The translations under genes were made by a program, and so were the position numbers. The notes beneath the pieces are model-generated. The model had not been told where the DNA came from and ran no database searches. It worked only from the letters and a program-made list of their open reading frames with translations. From the NCBI GenBank assembly GCA_014729375.1, contig WJKA01000641.1, positions 1-17,566 of the forward strand: 17,566 nt of DNA. Reading direction: 5' to 3'. The stretch comes from Chitinivibrionales bacterium (GTDB lineage: Bacteria; Fibrobacterota; Chitinivibrionia; Chitinivibrionales; WJKA01). This document shows, in pieces, positions 1 through 6,923 of this stretch (its first letter is position 1; each line of letters begins with the position of its first letter).

Positions 1-7
1 CGGATGA

Positions 8-679
8 CTAATCCAGAAGTCCGGCGCGGACAAAATCTATTTTGTCAAGTGGAAAAATGATCCCTGAGGCCACATTACCGACATGCGAATTAATCCGCTT
101 CAAGTATTGTGTCAATAAAATGCAAACAAGAGCATCCTGTCTGGAAATCTCTTCACTATAAATATTTTTTACGATTTCTTTGCACAACGGCTTTGTCGCA
201 ATATACCGATCCAGAATTCGTTTGGCCATATGCTCATTGGATGCTTTGAAAGCCTGCTGCAGTTCGCCTAGCGACAGCGCAATCGCATCCCGGATTTTTT
301 CAATCGTATCCGCATGAGTCAATCCGCAAGTCCTTCCGCCACTCATTGATGAAAGATCATAAATGTTTTTCGAATAGTCTCCAATACGCTCGGCGTCTTT
401 CACCATACTCATTAATGCAAGGCACCCTGAGGAATCCGTGCCCGGCTTGAGCGTCAAATGCTCGACCAGCAAACGGCGTATCTCCCGCTCCTTCTCATTG
501 ATCGACTTGTCCCGACTATGAATATCATCACTGTGATTCTCAATATCCATTTTGCCGGCGTAAACATTCCATGCTTTTTCAAACAGAATATGGCAATCCC
601 CAAGCATCGTATGGAATGTATCAATCGCCTTTTCCATGACAGAATTGCCTTTCCAGAGCAATACCATTTCTTTCAGCAT
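8..679 (-). CDS. phoU: PhoU-type phosphate signalling regulator, copy 1
   Basis: PhoU-family protein of 223 aa, a cytoplasmic helical-bundle protein that in known systems couples phosphate transporters to PhoR signalling and binds metal clusters. The PhoU signatures are visible: DAERIGDYSKNI in the first half and KRINSHVGNVASG in the second. I chose the ATG at 679 because AAAAGGAGAG lies just upstream and because the protein then starts MLKE and has exactly the length of the neighbouring paralogue; an upstream in-frame ATG at 715 would add 12 unsupported residues. It lies downstream of a second phoU and a Na+/phosphate symporter gene on the same strand, but has its own Pho-box promoter in the 150-bp gap. 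The stop is TAG at 8-10. The family is certain; what distinguishes the two copies is not visible. Confidence 0.93.
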   Translation of the reverse strand: MLKEMVLLWKGNSVMEKAIDTFHTMLGDCHILFEKAWNVYAGKMDIENHSDDIHSRDKSINEKEREIRRLLVEHLTLKPGTDSSGCLALMSMVKDAERIGDYSKNIYDLSSMSGGRTCGLTHADTIEKIRDAIALSLGELQQAFKASNEHMAKRILDRYIATKPLCKEIVKNIYSEEISRQDALVCILLTQYLKRINSHVGNVASGIIFPLDKIDFVRAGLLD

Positions 680-742
680 GACACTCTCCTTTTGACACCA
701 TCCTGCAGGTATCAAATATGATTAGACATTGATTTGGATGGT

Positions 743-805
743 AAAATAGTTTTTGCCCGCCAAAAATGTTAGCATATTGTTAGCCTTGTGTTAGAAAAAT
801 ATTAG
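743..805 (-). promoter_or_regulatory. Pho-box promoter of phoU copy 1 (four 11-bp repeats)
   Basis: On the plus strand TGTTAG occurs at 767-772, 778-783 and 789-794, and TATTAG at 800-805, all exactly 11 bp apart. Read on the minus strand this is CTAATA/CTAACA repeated four times with 5-bp spacers, the architecture of Bacillus PhoP boxes (TTAACA-like, one helical turn apart). An 18-bp gap then leads to a minus-strand -10-like TATTTT (743-748), with the phoU start at 679. Binding by the PhoB-like protein encoded in the window is inferred. Confidence 0.82.
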
Positions 806-829
806 CAACCCCGGAATTGAGAAGATTTT

Positions 830-1501
830 TCAATCTACCAGGCCGGCACGGACAAAATCTATTTTGTCAAGAGGAAAAAATATGCCTGAGGCAACATTAC
901 TGGTATGCGAATTGACTCGCTTGAGATGGCGGGCGAGCAGGACCACGGTGATTGCCTCCTTTTTCGGAACATCCTGTGTAAACATGTCCTGCACTATTTT
1001 ATTACAGAGCGGCTTGGTTTTCATATAGCGGTCCAGAATTTCACGAGCCATGGTTTCATCTGAATCGATAAAAGCTTCGGAGAGGTTCTTCAGCGATTGA
1101 GAGATATTACCGTATATTTCAGTGCATATTTCAAGATGCGTTATCCGGGGCAAGATATCTTTCGAAAGCATTGCTAGATCGTAAACGTTTTTTGAATGGT
1201 CCCCGATTCTCTCGGCATCTTTTATCACGCTCATAAGCGCCAGACACCCTGAAGCGTCTTCACCGGGATTCATCGCCAGATGCTCCACCAGGAGGCGTCG
1301 TATCTCGCGCTCTTTTTCATTGATAACCCTGTCACGATTATGGATATTTTCACTTTCAGCTTCAGAAACTTCTTTGCTGTTAAAAACCCGCCAGCTACTT
1401 ACAAACAGCCCATGGCACTCCGTGAGCATTTCGCCGAAAGTAGTTACCGCTTTGGACATAATTTCATGGTTTTTCCACAGATGAAGAATTTCTTTCAGCA
1501 T
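830..1501 (-). CDS. phoU: PhoU-type phosphate signalling regulator, copy 2
   Basis: Second PhoU paralogue, also 223 aa, clearly homologous to copy 1 along its whole length: shared NEKEREIRRLLVEHL, DAERIGD, ASGCLALMS and a nearly identical C-terminus ending PLDKIDFVRAGL(V/L)D. The ATG at 1501 is preceded by GGGAGG at the right distance. The upstream symporter gene ends only 10 bp before this start, so the two are almost certainly one operon. Many NptA-type symporters carry a fused C-terminal PhoU domain; here the domain appears as a separate, co-transcribed protein. It probably modulates the symporter or reports its activity to PhoR. That pairing is inferred from position, while the PhoU assignment is certain. 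Confidence 0.93.
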   Translation of the reverse strand: MLKEILHLWKNHEIMSKAVTTFGEMLTECHGLFVSSWRVFNSKEVSEAESENIHNRDRVINEKEREIRRLLVEHLAMNPGEDASGCLALMSVIKDAERIGDHSKNVYDLAMLSKDILPRITHLEICTEIYGNISQSLKNLSEAFIDSDETMAREILDRYMKTKPLCNKIVQDMFTQDVPKKEAITVVLLARHLKRVNSHTSNVASGIFFPLDKIDFVRAGLVD

Positions 1502-1511
1502 AGTCGCCTCC

Positions 1512-2660
1512 CTAACGCATAAGCAGAATCAAGATCAAGGGCAAAACAAAGAAAACACCGATAACGAATGCCACGGCCCATATTTTGGATTCAGAAGCAA
1601 TTGCAGCAAGCTTTGTCGCCAGTGTAATCGGCACAATCCGTAATGGATAGAAAATCCCGATCCCCAGAATATTAAATGAAAGGTGCGCAAACGCAGCAGT
1701 TACACCAATCGTATTGACTTCACCCCCCTGGGCAGTTCCGACCGTGGCAAGGGATGCCAGAATTGCAGTGCAGGTAGTCCCGAGATTGGCCCCGAGCGTA
1801 AAGGGATAACACCGTCGTAAAGAAATAATCCCCGCACCAACGAGTGGGACTATAAGCGAAGTCGTGACCGAACTGCTCTGAACACTCACGGTAATTATCA
1901 GGCCGATCAGGATCGCAACAAAATCGTTCCTGAACAGGAACCGGTCCACAGCACCCTCGGCTTTGGTAATAATGAGAGAACGCATTGTTCTCACTAGAAA
2001 AACCAGAGAACCGATCAAAAAAGAAACAGCTATAATTAGAAGGATAATTGCTGCCGGGGTATCGGCCAGCCCCATAACCTTTGTCAATAAATTCTCCAGC
2101 GCATTGATTGCAGGGCTGATGATGATTTTAAGTGGACTGGTGAACTTTGCGCCACCGGTATTTTTAAAAACTTCGGTAAGCGCCAATGCCATCTTACCGA
2201 TAAAATGGAACTGGAGCTCGAGGGGAAAAAGAACTGCTACGGCACTGAGATTAAAAAAATCATGAACCGTCGCACCGGCAAATGCACGCTTGAAATCTTC
2301 TTTTCTGGTAACAAAAGTAAGTGATACTACCGTATTGGTAATACTCGTACCGATATTGGCACCCATAATAATCGGAATGCCGTATTCCAGCGGAAGCACC
2401 CCGCCACCAACAAATCCGACAACAAGCGATGTCACGGTTGATGAACTCTGGACAAGGCTCGTTGCAAGAATTCCAATGAAAAGGCCGACAAGCGGATGCG
2501 AGGTAGAAGTGATCAACCCCTCGGCAAATCCCTTACCGAACATCTTAAATGAAGTCCCCATCAATTTGATGCTGACAAGGAAACAGTACAGGAGAGCAAA
2601 TACGGCAATAATTTTCAGGATCTTAATATATCTCTTATTCGAATCCACGTCTTCTGCCAT
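1512..2660 (-). CDS. Na+/phosphate symporter, NptA/PNaS family
   Basis: Inner-membrane sodium-dependent phosphate symporter of 382 aa. The two inverted repeats typical of the Na/Pi-cotransporter family each carry the diagnostic QSSS motif: VQSSSTVTSL with Gln about residue 71 and VQSSSVTTSL with Gln about residue 261, each followed by a GANIGTS- or GANLGTT-type segment. There are roughly eight to nine hydrophobic segments. The protein ends after the transmembrane part without the PhoU-like tail that many relatives carry; the following gene supplies a separate PhoU. The ATG at 2660 has only a weak ribosome binding site (GCGGAAAAAT). No 11-bp Pho boxes were found in front of it; instead three TTGACA-like hexamers lie 34-57 bp upstream. 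It gives the locus a second phosphate importer beside PstSCA. Confidence 0.9.
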   Translation of the reverse strand: MAEDVDSNKRYIKILKIIAVFALLYCFLVSIKLMGTSFKMFGKGFAEGLITSTSHPLVGLFIGILATSLVQSSSTVTSLVVGFVGGGVLPLEYGIPIIMGANIGTSITNTVVSLTFVTRKEDFKRAFAGATVHDFFNLSAVAVLFPLELQFHFIGKMALALTEVFKNTGGAKFTSPLKIIISPAINALENLLTKVMGLADTPAAIILLIIAVSFLIGSLVFLVRTMRSLIITKAEGAVDRFLFRNDFVAILIGLIITVSVQSSSVTTSLIVPLVGAGIISLRRCYPFTLGANLGTTCTAILASLATVGTAQGGEVNTIGVTAAFAHLSFNILGIGIFYPLRIVPITLATKLAAIASESKIWAVAFVIGVFFVLPLILILLMR

Positions 2661-2693
2661 AAATATTTTTCCGCAACGCTTAGTGATTATGGT

Positions 2694-2717
2694 TGTCTAG
2701 TTTGTCAAATCTGTCAA
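2694..2717 (-). promoter_or_regulatory. Three TTGACA-like hexamers at 9-bp period upstream of nptA
   Basis: On the minus strand TTGACA (2717-2712), TTGACA (2708-2703) and TAGACA (2699-2694) repeat every 9 bp, ending 34 bp before the symporter start. TTGACA is also the sigma-70 -35 consensus, but no good -10 sits 17 bp away; the nearest, CATAAT, is 20 bp from the first copy. It could be an operator for another regulator or chance. The spacing differs from the 11-bp Pho boxes elsewhere. Confidence 0.35.
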
Positions 2718-3013
2718 CGCGATTTATTCTGATGATCAATTGCAAAACAGGGATTAAAAATATATTTCGGCGAACGCATTGTATAGCGTAAAAAATATTT
2801 TTTTCCGGAAGAATTAATATAGTTTGTAAATGGCGCCATTGTAAGCAGGCTAACATTTTGACTTGAAATTACCCCGGTGTACCAGACAGGCCGCTATTCC
2901 TGCAAAAATCTGTGAAAATCAAGAGGTGCACAATTTATAATTAAGATGTCGCAATGCCTGTTCAATCTCTTAATATGATAATACTATAATCTTAACTTAA
3001 AAATATGGTAAAA

Positions 3014-3052
3014 TTACAAACCTGCAAAAGGTATCCTAACATAATGTTCATA
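3014..3052 (+). promoter_or_regulatory. Degenerate Pho-box cluster A upstream of pstS
   Basis: Hexamers TTACAA (3014), CAAAAG (3025), CTAACA (3036) and TTCATA (3047) fall on an exact 11-bp grid. Only CTAACA matches fully; the others are partial. The run CTAACATAAT followed by a TTCA-type hexamer is shared with the lipoprotein-gene boxes at 13476. No -10 at the usual distance is convincing. Confidence 0.5.
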
Positions 3053-3132
3053 TTTGAAAGGTTCCGGAAACAACTATTTCTGTCTTAACTCTTTGTAATT
3101 ATTGATTCAGCAACAAAGGCTGGAGAACCAGA

Positions 3133-3186
3133 CAAACACAACTCTAACATAATTCTAGCATTTATCGAATTGAAAGGAGGTATTTA
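3133..3186 (+). promoter_or_regulatory. Pho-box cluster B and putative -10 of the pst operon
   Basis: CAAACA (3133-3138), CTAACA (3144-3149) and CTAGCA (3155-3160) repeat at exactly 11 bp. A -10-like TATTTA starts at 3181, 20 bp after the last hexamer, similar to the other Pho promoters in this window. This is the best candidate for the phosphate-starvation promoter of pstS, leaving a leader of about 150 nt. Confidence 0.68.
3172..3180 (+). promoter_or_regulatory. Perfect anti-SD complement GAAAGGAGG with no start codon
   Basis: The nine bases GAAAGGAGG match the 3' end of 16S rRNA but no usable start codon follows; the pstS start is 160 bp away with its own GGGAGG. The same nonamer occurs at 13584-13592 in the leader of the lipoprotein gene. 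It equals the STAB-SD mRNA-stabilising element known from Bacillus cry3A leaders. It would be in the transcript only if transcription starts upstream of it, for example from cluster A. Confidence 0.4.
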
Positions 3187-3242
3187 ATTAAACATTATTA
3201 ATACTACTAATAAAAACCTTATCTAACTGAAATTAGTATCTT

Positions 3243-3275
3243 TTCAGAAATGGCTTTGCCAGCGGCTTTTCTGAA
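3243..3275 (+). promoter_or_regulatory. Leader stem-loop before pstS
   Basis: TTCAGAAA (3243-3250) pairs perfectly with TTTCTGAA (3268-3275), enclosing a 17-nt segment that can itself fold (TGGC/GCCA). No run of T follows, so it is not a standard terminator. It lies 69 bp before the pstS start and might affect stability or translation; no known riboswitch was recognised. Confidence 0.35.
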
Positions 3276-3343
3276 CAGGGATTAATTATCTGGTGTATGA
3301 ATTGATTATTTGCCTGTAAAGACTTTCCGGGAGGGACATGCTC

Positions 3344-4387
3344 ATGAGATCTGGACCTAAAATCTGTTACAAAATACTGATCGCTTTGTTTGTATGTATG
3401 CATTCGACACTGGCCGCGCCCATGGAAATCCTTGGAGCAGGAGCAACTTTTTCCTACCCTTTATATTCCAAAATGTTCAGTATTTATTCGAAAAATAGAA
3501 ACATTCGCATTAATTATCAACCTATCGGATCCGGAGGCGGCATCCGCCAGCTTCTGAACAAAACCGTTGATTTTGGCGGTACAGATGCCTTTATGAGCGA
3601 CAGGGAGCTCAAAAATGCCGAAAATATCCTTCATATCCCCGTTTGTTTCGGTGCCGTGGCCATAACATATAATATTCCGGGAGACCCGGACCTGAAATTA
3701 ACGCCCGAAATAATCGCCGATATATTTCTGGGCAAAATCACCTCATGGAGTGATGAAAAAATCCGGGAAGCTAATCCCGGAGTAAAACTCCCCAAGCTAA
3801 ACATTATTATTGTGCATCGGGCCGACGCCAGCGGCACGACATTCATTTTTACCGACTATCTTTCAAAAATCAGTCCGATGTGGAAACAGATTGCAGGTCG
3901 TGGCAAAGCAGTAAACTGGCCCAAAGGCCTTGGTGCGAAAGGTAATGAGGCCGTTTCAGGGCTGGTAAAACAGCTCCCCGGAAGCATCGGCTATTGCGAA
4001 CTGGCGTATACGGTCCAGAATAATATGACACAGGCCCGGGTAAAAAATGCTTCAGGAAAGTTTATTAAACCTACGCTTGAGTCAACAATAGCAGTTAAAC
4101 CGGAAAAAATACCCCCGGATGCCCGGATATCGCTCACGAACACGAAAAACGAAAAAGGGTATCCGATTGTCGGTTTTACCTGGGTAATTATTTATCAAAA
4201 ACAGGATTATGGCAAGCGTTCTGAAGAAAAAGCCGGGGCAATTGTTGACTTATTATGGTGGATGACTCATGAGGGCCAGAAACTTACCACGCCCCTGGAT
4301 TATGCGCCTCTTCCTGAAAATGTCGTTTCAATTGCCGAAAAAATGCTGAATTCTGTCACCTGTAAAGGAAAAAAACTCAGGAAATAA
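3344..4387 (+). CDS. pstS: Periplasmic phosphate-binding protein PstS
   Basis: Substrate-binding subunit of the high-affinity phosphate ABC transporter, about 347 aa. A signal peptide (MRSGPKICYKILIALFVCMH and onward, cleaved near LAA) precedes a canonical PstS fold: GAGATFSYPLYSKMF at the mature start, IGSGGGIRQL, VDFGGTDAFMSD and the phosphate-contacting HRADASGTTFIFTDYLS. Two ATGs are possible, at 3338 and 3344. The Shine-Dalgarno GGGAGG at 3329-3334 is only 3 nt from the first but 9 nt from the second, so 3344 is preferred; the difference is two residues. No lipobox cysteine is seen, so the protein should be soluble in the periplasm. It opens pstS-pstC-pstA-phoB-phoR behind Pho boxes. Confidence 0.95.
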   Translation: MRSGPKICYKILIALFVCMHSTLAAPMEILGAGATFSYPLYSKMFSIYSKNRNIRINYQPIGSGGGIRQLLNKTVDFGGTDAFMSDRELKNAENILHIPVCFGAVAITYNIPGDPDLKLTPEIIADIFLGKITSWSDEKIREANPGVKLPKLNIIIVHRADASGTTFIFTDYLSKISPMWKQIAGRGKAVNWPKGLGAKGNEAVSGLVKQLPGSIGYCELAYTVQNNMTQARVKNASGKFIKPTLESTIAVKPEKIPPDARISLTNTKNEKGYPIVGFTWVIIYQKQDYGKRSEEKAGAIVDLLWWMTHEGQKLTTPLDYAPLPENVVSIAEKMLNSVTCKGKKLRK

Positions 4388-4435
4388 TGACGTGCAACAA
4401 ACCCGGGCACATTGTGCAGAGAGGCGCAACAACCA

Positions 4436-5341
4436 GTGAAAAACAAAGCTCAGACCAGAATCACGCATTTTGAGCAGATGGAAACATTTTTCCGGGTACT
4501 TATACACATTGCACCTGTTGTAATTATTATTCTGGTATCCGGCATTTTTATTACACTCGTTATCAATTCTTTTGCTTCACTTGCAGAATTCGGCCCGTCA
4601 TTTCTTATCGGACAAACGTGGGATCCGGTGCACGGGGAATTCGGGGCATTGCCGTTTATCGCCGGCACATTGCTTACCTCATTTCTGGCCCTGCTTATTT
4701 CAACCCCTTTTTCACTTGCACTGGCACTTTTCCTGGGTGAATACTACCGCACTGGAAAGCTCTCAGGAGTTGTCAGGAGCATGATCGAGCTGCTTGCAGG
4801 AATTCCCTCGGTTATTTTCGGATTCTGGGCATTTTTTTATCTTGTTCCAATTGTCAGGTGGATTGAAATACAATTGAATATTCCCCCGCTGGGGATCGGT
4901 ATCGCTACGGCATCGATTGTACTGGCTATTATGATGGTCCCATATTCTGCATCACTTGCCCGGGAAGTTATCAGTATGGTACCGGCGGAGGAAAAAGAAG
5001 CCGCTTATTCCCTGGGAGCAACACGATTTGAAGTAATCAAGCGAATAATATTCCCCTACGCCCGTTCCGGTATTTTTGCCGGAACAGTGCTTGCCCTCGG
5101 CAGGGGGCTTGGCGAAACGATGGCGGTGACAATGGTTATTGGAAATTCAAATAAAATTCCCACAGGCATTTTCAGTCCGGCAAATACGATGGCAAGTGTC
5201 ATTGCAAATGAATTCAGCGAAGCCACCGGCAAACTGTATATGTCATCGCTGGTAGAAATCGCACTGATACTTTTTGCTATTTCCGCAATCATCAATATTG
5301 TCGGAAGGGAATCAATTAAGAGATTCGGCGCCACGGCATAA
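4436..5341 (+). CDS. pstC: Phosphate ABC transporter permease PstC
   Basis: Inner-membrane permease subunit of about 301 aa with six predicted transmembrane segments: an N-terminal one (IAPVVIIILVSGIFITLV), then the binding-protein-dependent permease core. Family marks are ELLAGIPSVIFGFWAF, the EAA-loop region PAEEKEAAYSLGATRFEVIK that contacts the ATPase, and the PstC motif LGRGLGETMAVTMVIGNS. The start is uncertain. GTG at 4436 has AGAGAGG 11 nt upstream and is preferred; TTG at 4412 would add eight residues but lacks an SD, and ATG at 4478 would also leave a complete permease. It follows pstS by 48 bp and precedes pstA by 13 bp. Confidence 0.92.
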   Translation: MKNKAQTRITHFEQMETFFRVLIHIAPVVIIILVSGIFITLVINSFASLAEFGPSFLIGQTWDPVHGEFGALPFIAGTLLTSFLALLISTPFSLALALFLGEYYRTGKLSGVVRSMIELLAGIPSVIFGFWAFFYLVPIVRWIEIQLNIPPLGIGIATASIVLAIMMVPYSASLAREVISMVPAEEKEAAYSLGATRFEVIKRIIFPYARSGIFAGTVLALGRGLGETMAVTMVIGNSNKIPTGIFSPANTMASVIANEFSEATGKLYMSSLVEIALILFAISAIINIVGRESIKRFGATA

Positions 5342-5354
5342 GCAGGAGAAAAAT

Positions 5355-6203
5355 ATGAAAAAAGAAAATGCAGGGATGAGAAGGGCGACAGACGCTTTTT
5401 TCAAATCCACCGTCATTGTCTTATCGCTGATTGCGCTCGTGCCGCTGTTCATAATCCTTTTTTATGTTTTCAGACAGGGAATTGCTTCTATAAACTGGGA
5501 ATTTCTGACGCATATCCCCAGACCGATCGGCGAGGTTGGAGGAGGTATCGCCAACGGCATAGCAGGAACAGGCATACTTCTGCTGCTTGCCTCGGCGCTT
5601 GCTTTACCTGCTGGAATTATGACCGGCATATTCATTGCCGAGAAGCAAAACAGCCCTGTGGCCTATGCAGCACGAATCTGCGTTGAAATTCTTCACGGAA
5701 TTCCTTCTATTGTAATCGGTATCATTGCGTACCTCTGGTTTGTAAAACCAGCGGGGGGGTTTTCCGCGCTTTCAGGGGGTATTGCGCTTGCAATTATGAT
5801 GCTTCCGGTGGTAGTTCGGACCACCGAAGAGACCCTCAAGCTGATACCGCCCTCGCTCAAAGAAGCGTCATTCGGTCTCGGCGCTCCCTATTATCTCACG
5901 ATTCTGAAAGTCGTTCTTCCTGCAGGCATGGGCGGAATTATTACGGGCGCGCTTGTCAGCATTGCCAGAATAGCCGGCGAAACCGCCCCGCTTCTGTTCA
6001 CTGCTTTCGGCAATTCATTCATGAACATTAACATTCTCAAACCGATCAGCTCACTTCCGCTGATCATTTTCAACTATGCCCGTTCTTCCTATGAGGAGTG
6101 GCACTCGATTGGATGGGGGGCTTCATTTATTCTTGTGGTTTTTGTTCTGATTATGAATCTTGCGGCAAAAATCATTTCCCGGAAATGGAAAACGGCATTT
6201 TAA
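5355..6203 (+). CDS. pstA: Phosphate ABC transporter permease PstA
   Basis: Second permease subunit of the Pst transporter, 282 aa. After a short cytoplasmic N-terminus it has a hydrophobic segment (STVIVLSLIALVPLFIILF), then the permease core with EILHGIPSIVIGIIAYLW, the EAA-loop LIPPSLKEASFGLGAPYYLT and the PstA hallmark ARIAGETAPLLFTAFGN. The ATG at 5355 follows GCAGGAGAAAAAT; the open frame extends back into pstC but that part is not genuine. The gene normally next in this operon, pstB, is missing: 27 bp after the stop comes the response-regulator gene. PstA and PstC cannot transport without the PstB ATPase, so it must lie elsewhere in the genome or be replaced by another ATPase. Confidence 0.93.
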   Translation: MKKENAGMRRATDAFFKSTVIVLSLIALVPLFIILFYVFRQGIASINWEFLTHIPRPIGEVGGGIANGIAGTGILLLLASALALPAGIMTGIFIAEKQNSPVAYAARICVEILHGIPSIVIGIIAYLWFVKPAGGFSALSGGIALAIMMLPVVVRTTEETLKLIPPSLKEASFGLGAPYYLTILKVVLPAGMGGIITGALVSIARIAGETAPLLFTAFGNSFMNINILKPISSLPLIIFNYARSSYEEWHSIGWGASFILVVFVLIMNLAAKIISRKWKTAF

Positions 6204-6230
6204 CAATACCATTCGAAAGGCGAGGAAAAC

Positions 6231-6923
6231 ATGGCGCGTGAGGAAATATTAATTGTTGAAGACGAGGAGGATATTCTCGAACTTACCATTTATAATTTAT
6301 CCAAGGAGGGGTACCGTCCTTCAGGAGTAACCAGCGGTGAAGAGGCGTTGAAAAAGATACGCACCAAACCCCCGGATATGATCATTCTTGACCTTATGCT
6401 TCCGGGAATCGACGGCCTTGAGGTATCGCGTATCCTGAAAAAGGATCCGAAATTGCAGGGGATTCCACTCATTATTCTGACGGCAAAAGGCGAGGAGGCG
6501 GATATTGTTTCGGGGCTCGAGCTTGGCGCGGACGACTATATTGTCAAGCCGTTCAGCCCCCGGGTCCTGATTGCACGGATACGCGCGGTCCTGCGGAGAA
6601 AATCGCGTGAGTCGGTTGATGAAGATCATCCGGTGACCATGGGAGATATCCTGATCCACCCCGGCCGTCACGAAGTAACAATTAACGGAAAACGGGTCGA
6701 CCTGACCTACACCGAATTCAGAGTGTTGCATTTTCTGGCAAGCCGGCCCGGCTGGGCCTTTACGCGATATCAGATTGTCGATGCAGTGCGCGGTGACAAT
6801 TACCCCGTTACCGACAGAAGCGTTGATGTGCTCGTTGTAGGACTCAGGAAAAAGCTCGGAAATTACAGCAAGTACATAGAAACGGTCCGCGGAGTCGGCT
6901 ACCGGTTCAAGGAAATGCTATAA
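6231..6923 (+). CDS. phoB: PhoB/PhoP-type response regulator
   Basis: OmpR-family response regulator of 230 aa. The receiver domain (about 5-120) has the acidic pocket around E10-D11-E12, the phosphoacceptor D54 in LDLMLPGIDG, T84 and K106 in DYIVKPF. The winged-helix DNA-binding domain (about 135-229) contains LTYTEFRVLHFLA and ends RGVGYRF. Its place between pstA and a PhoR-like kinase identifies it as the phosphate regulator. SD AAAGGCGAGG precedes ATG 6231. Winged-helix PhoB/PhoP proteins bind direct repeats one helical turn apart, which matches the 11-bp CTAACA-type repeats found at five places here; that it binds them is inferred. Its TAA shares one base with the next ATG (TAATG). Confidence 0.93.
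   Translation: MAREEILIVEDEEDILELTIYNLSKEGYRPSGVTSGEEALKKIRTKPPDMIILDLMLPGIDGLEVSRILKKDPKLQGIPLIILTAKGEEADIVSGLELGADDYIVKPFSPRVLIARIRAVLRRKSRESVDEDHPVTMGDILIHPGRHEVTINGKRVDLTYTEFRVLHFLASRPGWAFTRYQIVDAVRGDNYPVTDRSVDVLVVGLRKKLGNYSKYIETVRGVGYRFKEML

Larger units (their letters stand above)
2661..3343. other. Long AT-rich divergent intergenic region, nptA/pstS
   Basis: No credible coding region in this stretch. It separates the leftward symporter-phoU operon from the rightward pst operon. From left to right it holds: three TTGACA-like hexamers (2694-2717); a perfect 12-bp palindrome AATGGCGCCATT (2829-2840); a lone CTAACA (2850-2855); a possible housekeeping promoter, TTCAAT (2961-2966) and TATAAT (2985-2990) 18 bp apart; two tandem Pho-box clusters (3014-3052 and 3133-3160); a perfect GAAAGGAGG with no start codon (3172-3180); and a leader hairpin (3243-3275). 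Confidence 0.7.

Noticed and set aside
680..715. Longer start for phoU copy 1 at 715
   Set aside because: The extra 12 residues have no ribosome binding site, whereas ATG 679 has AAAAGGAGAG and gives a protein aligned from its first residue with copy 2.
5274..5354. N-terminal extension of pstA overlapping pstC
   Set aside because: It reads through the pstC coding sequence in another frame; ATG 5355 has a clear ribosome binding site and the family's usual N-terminus.
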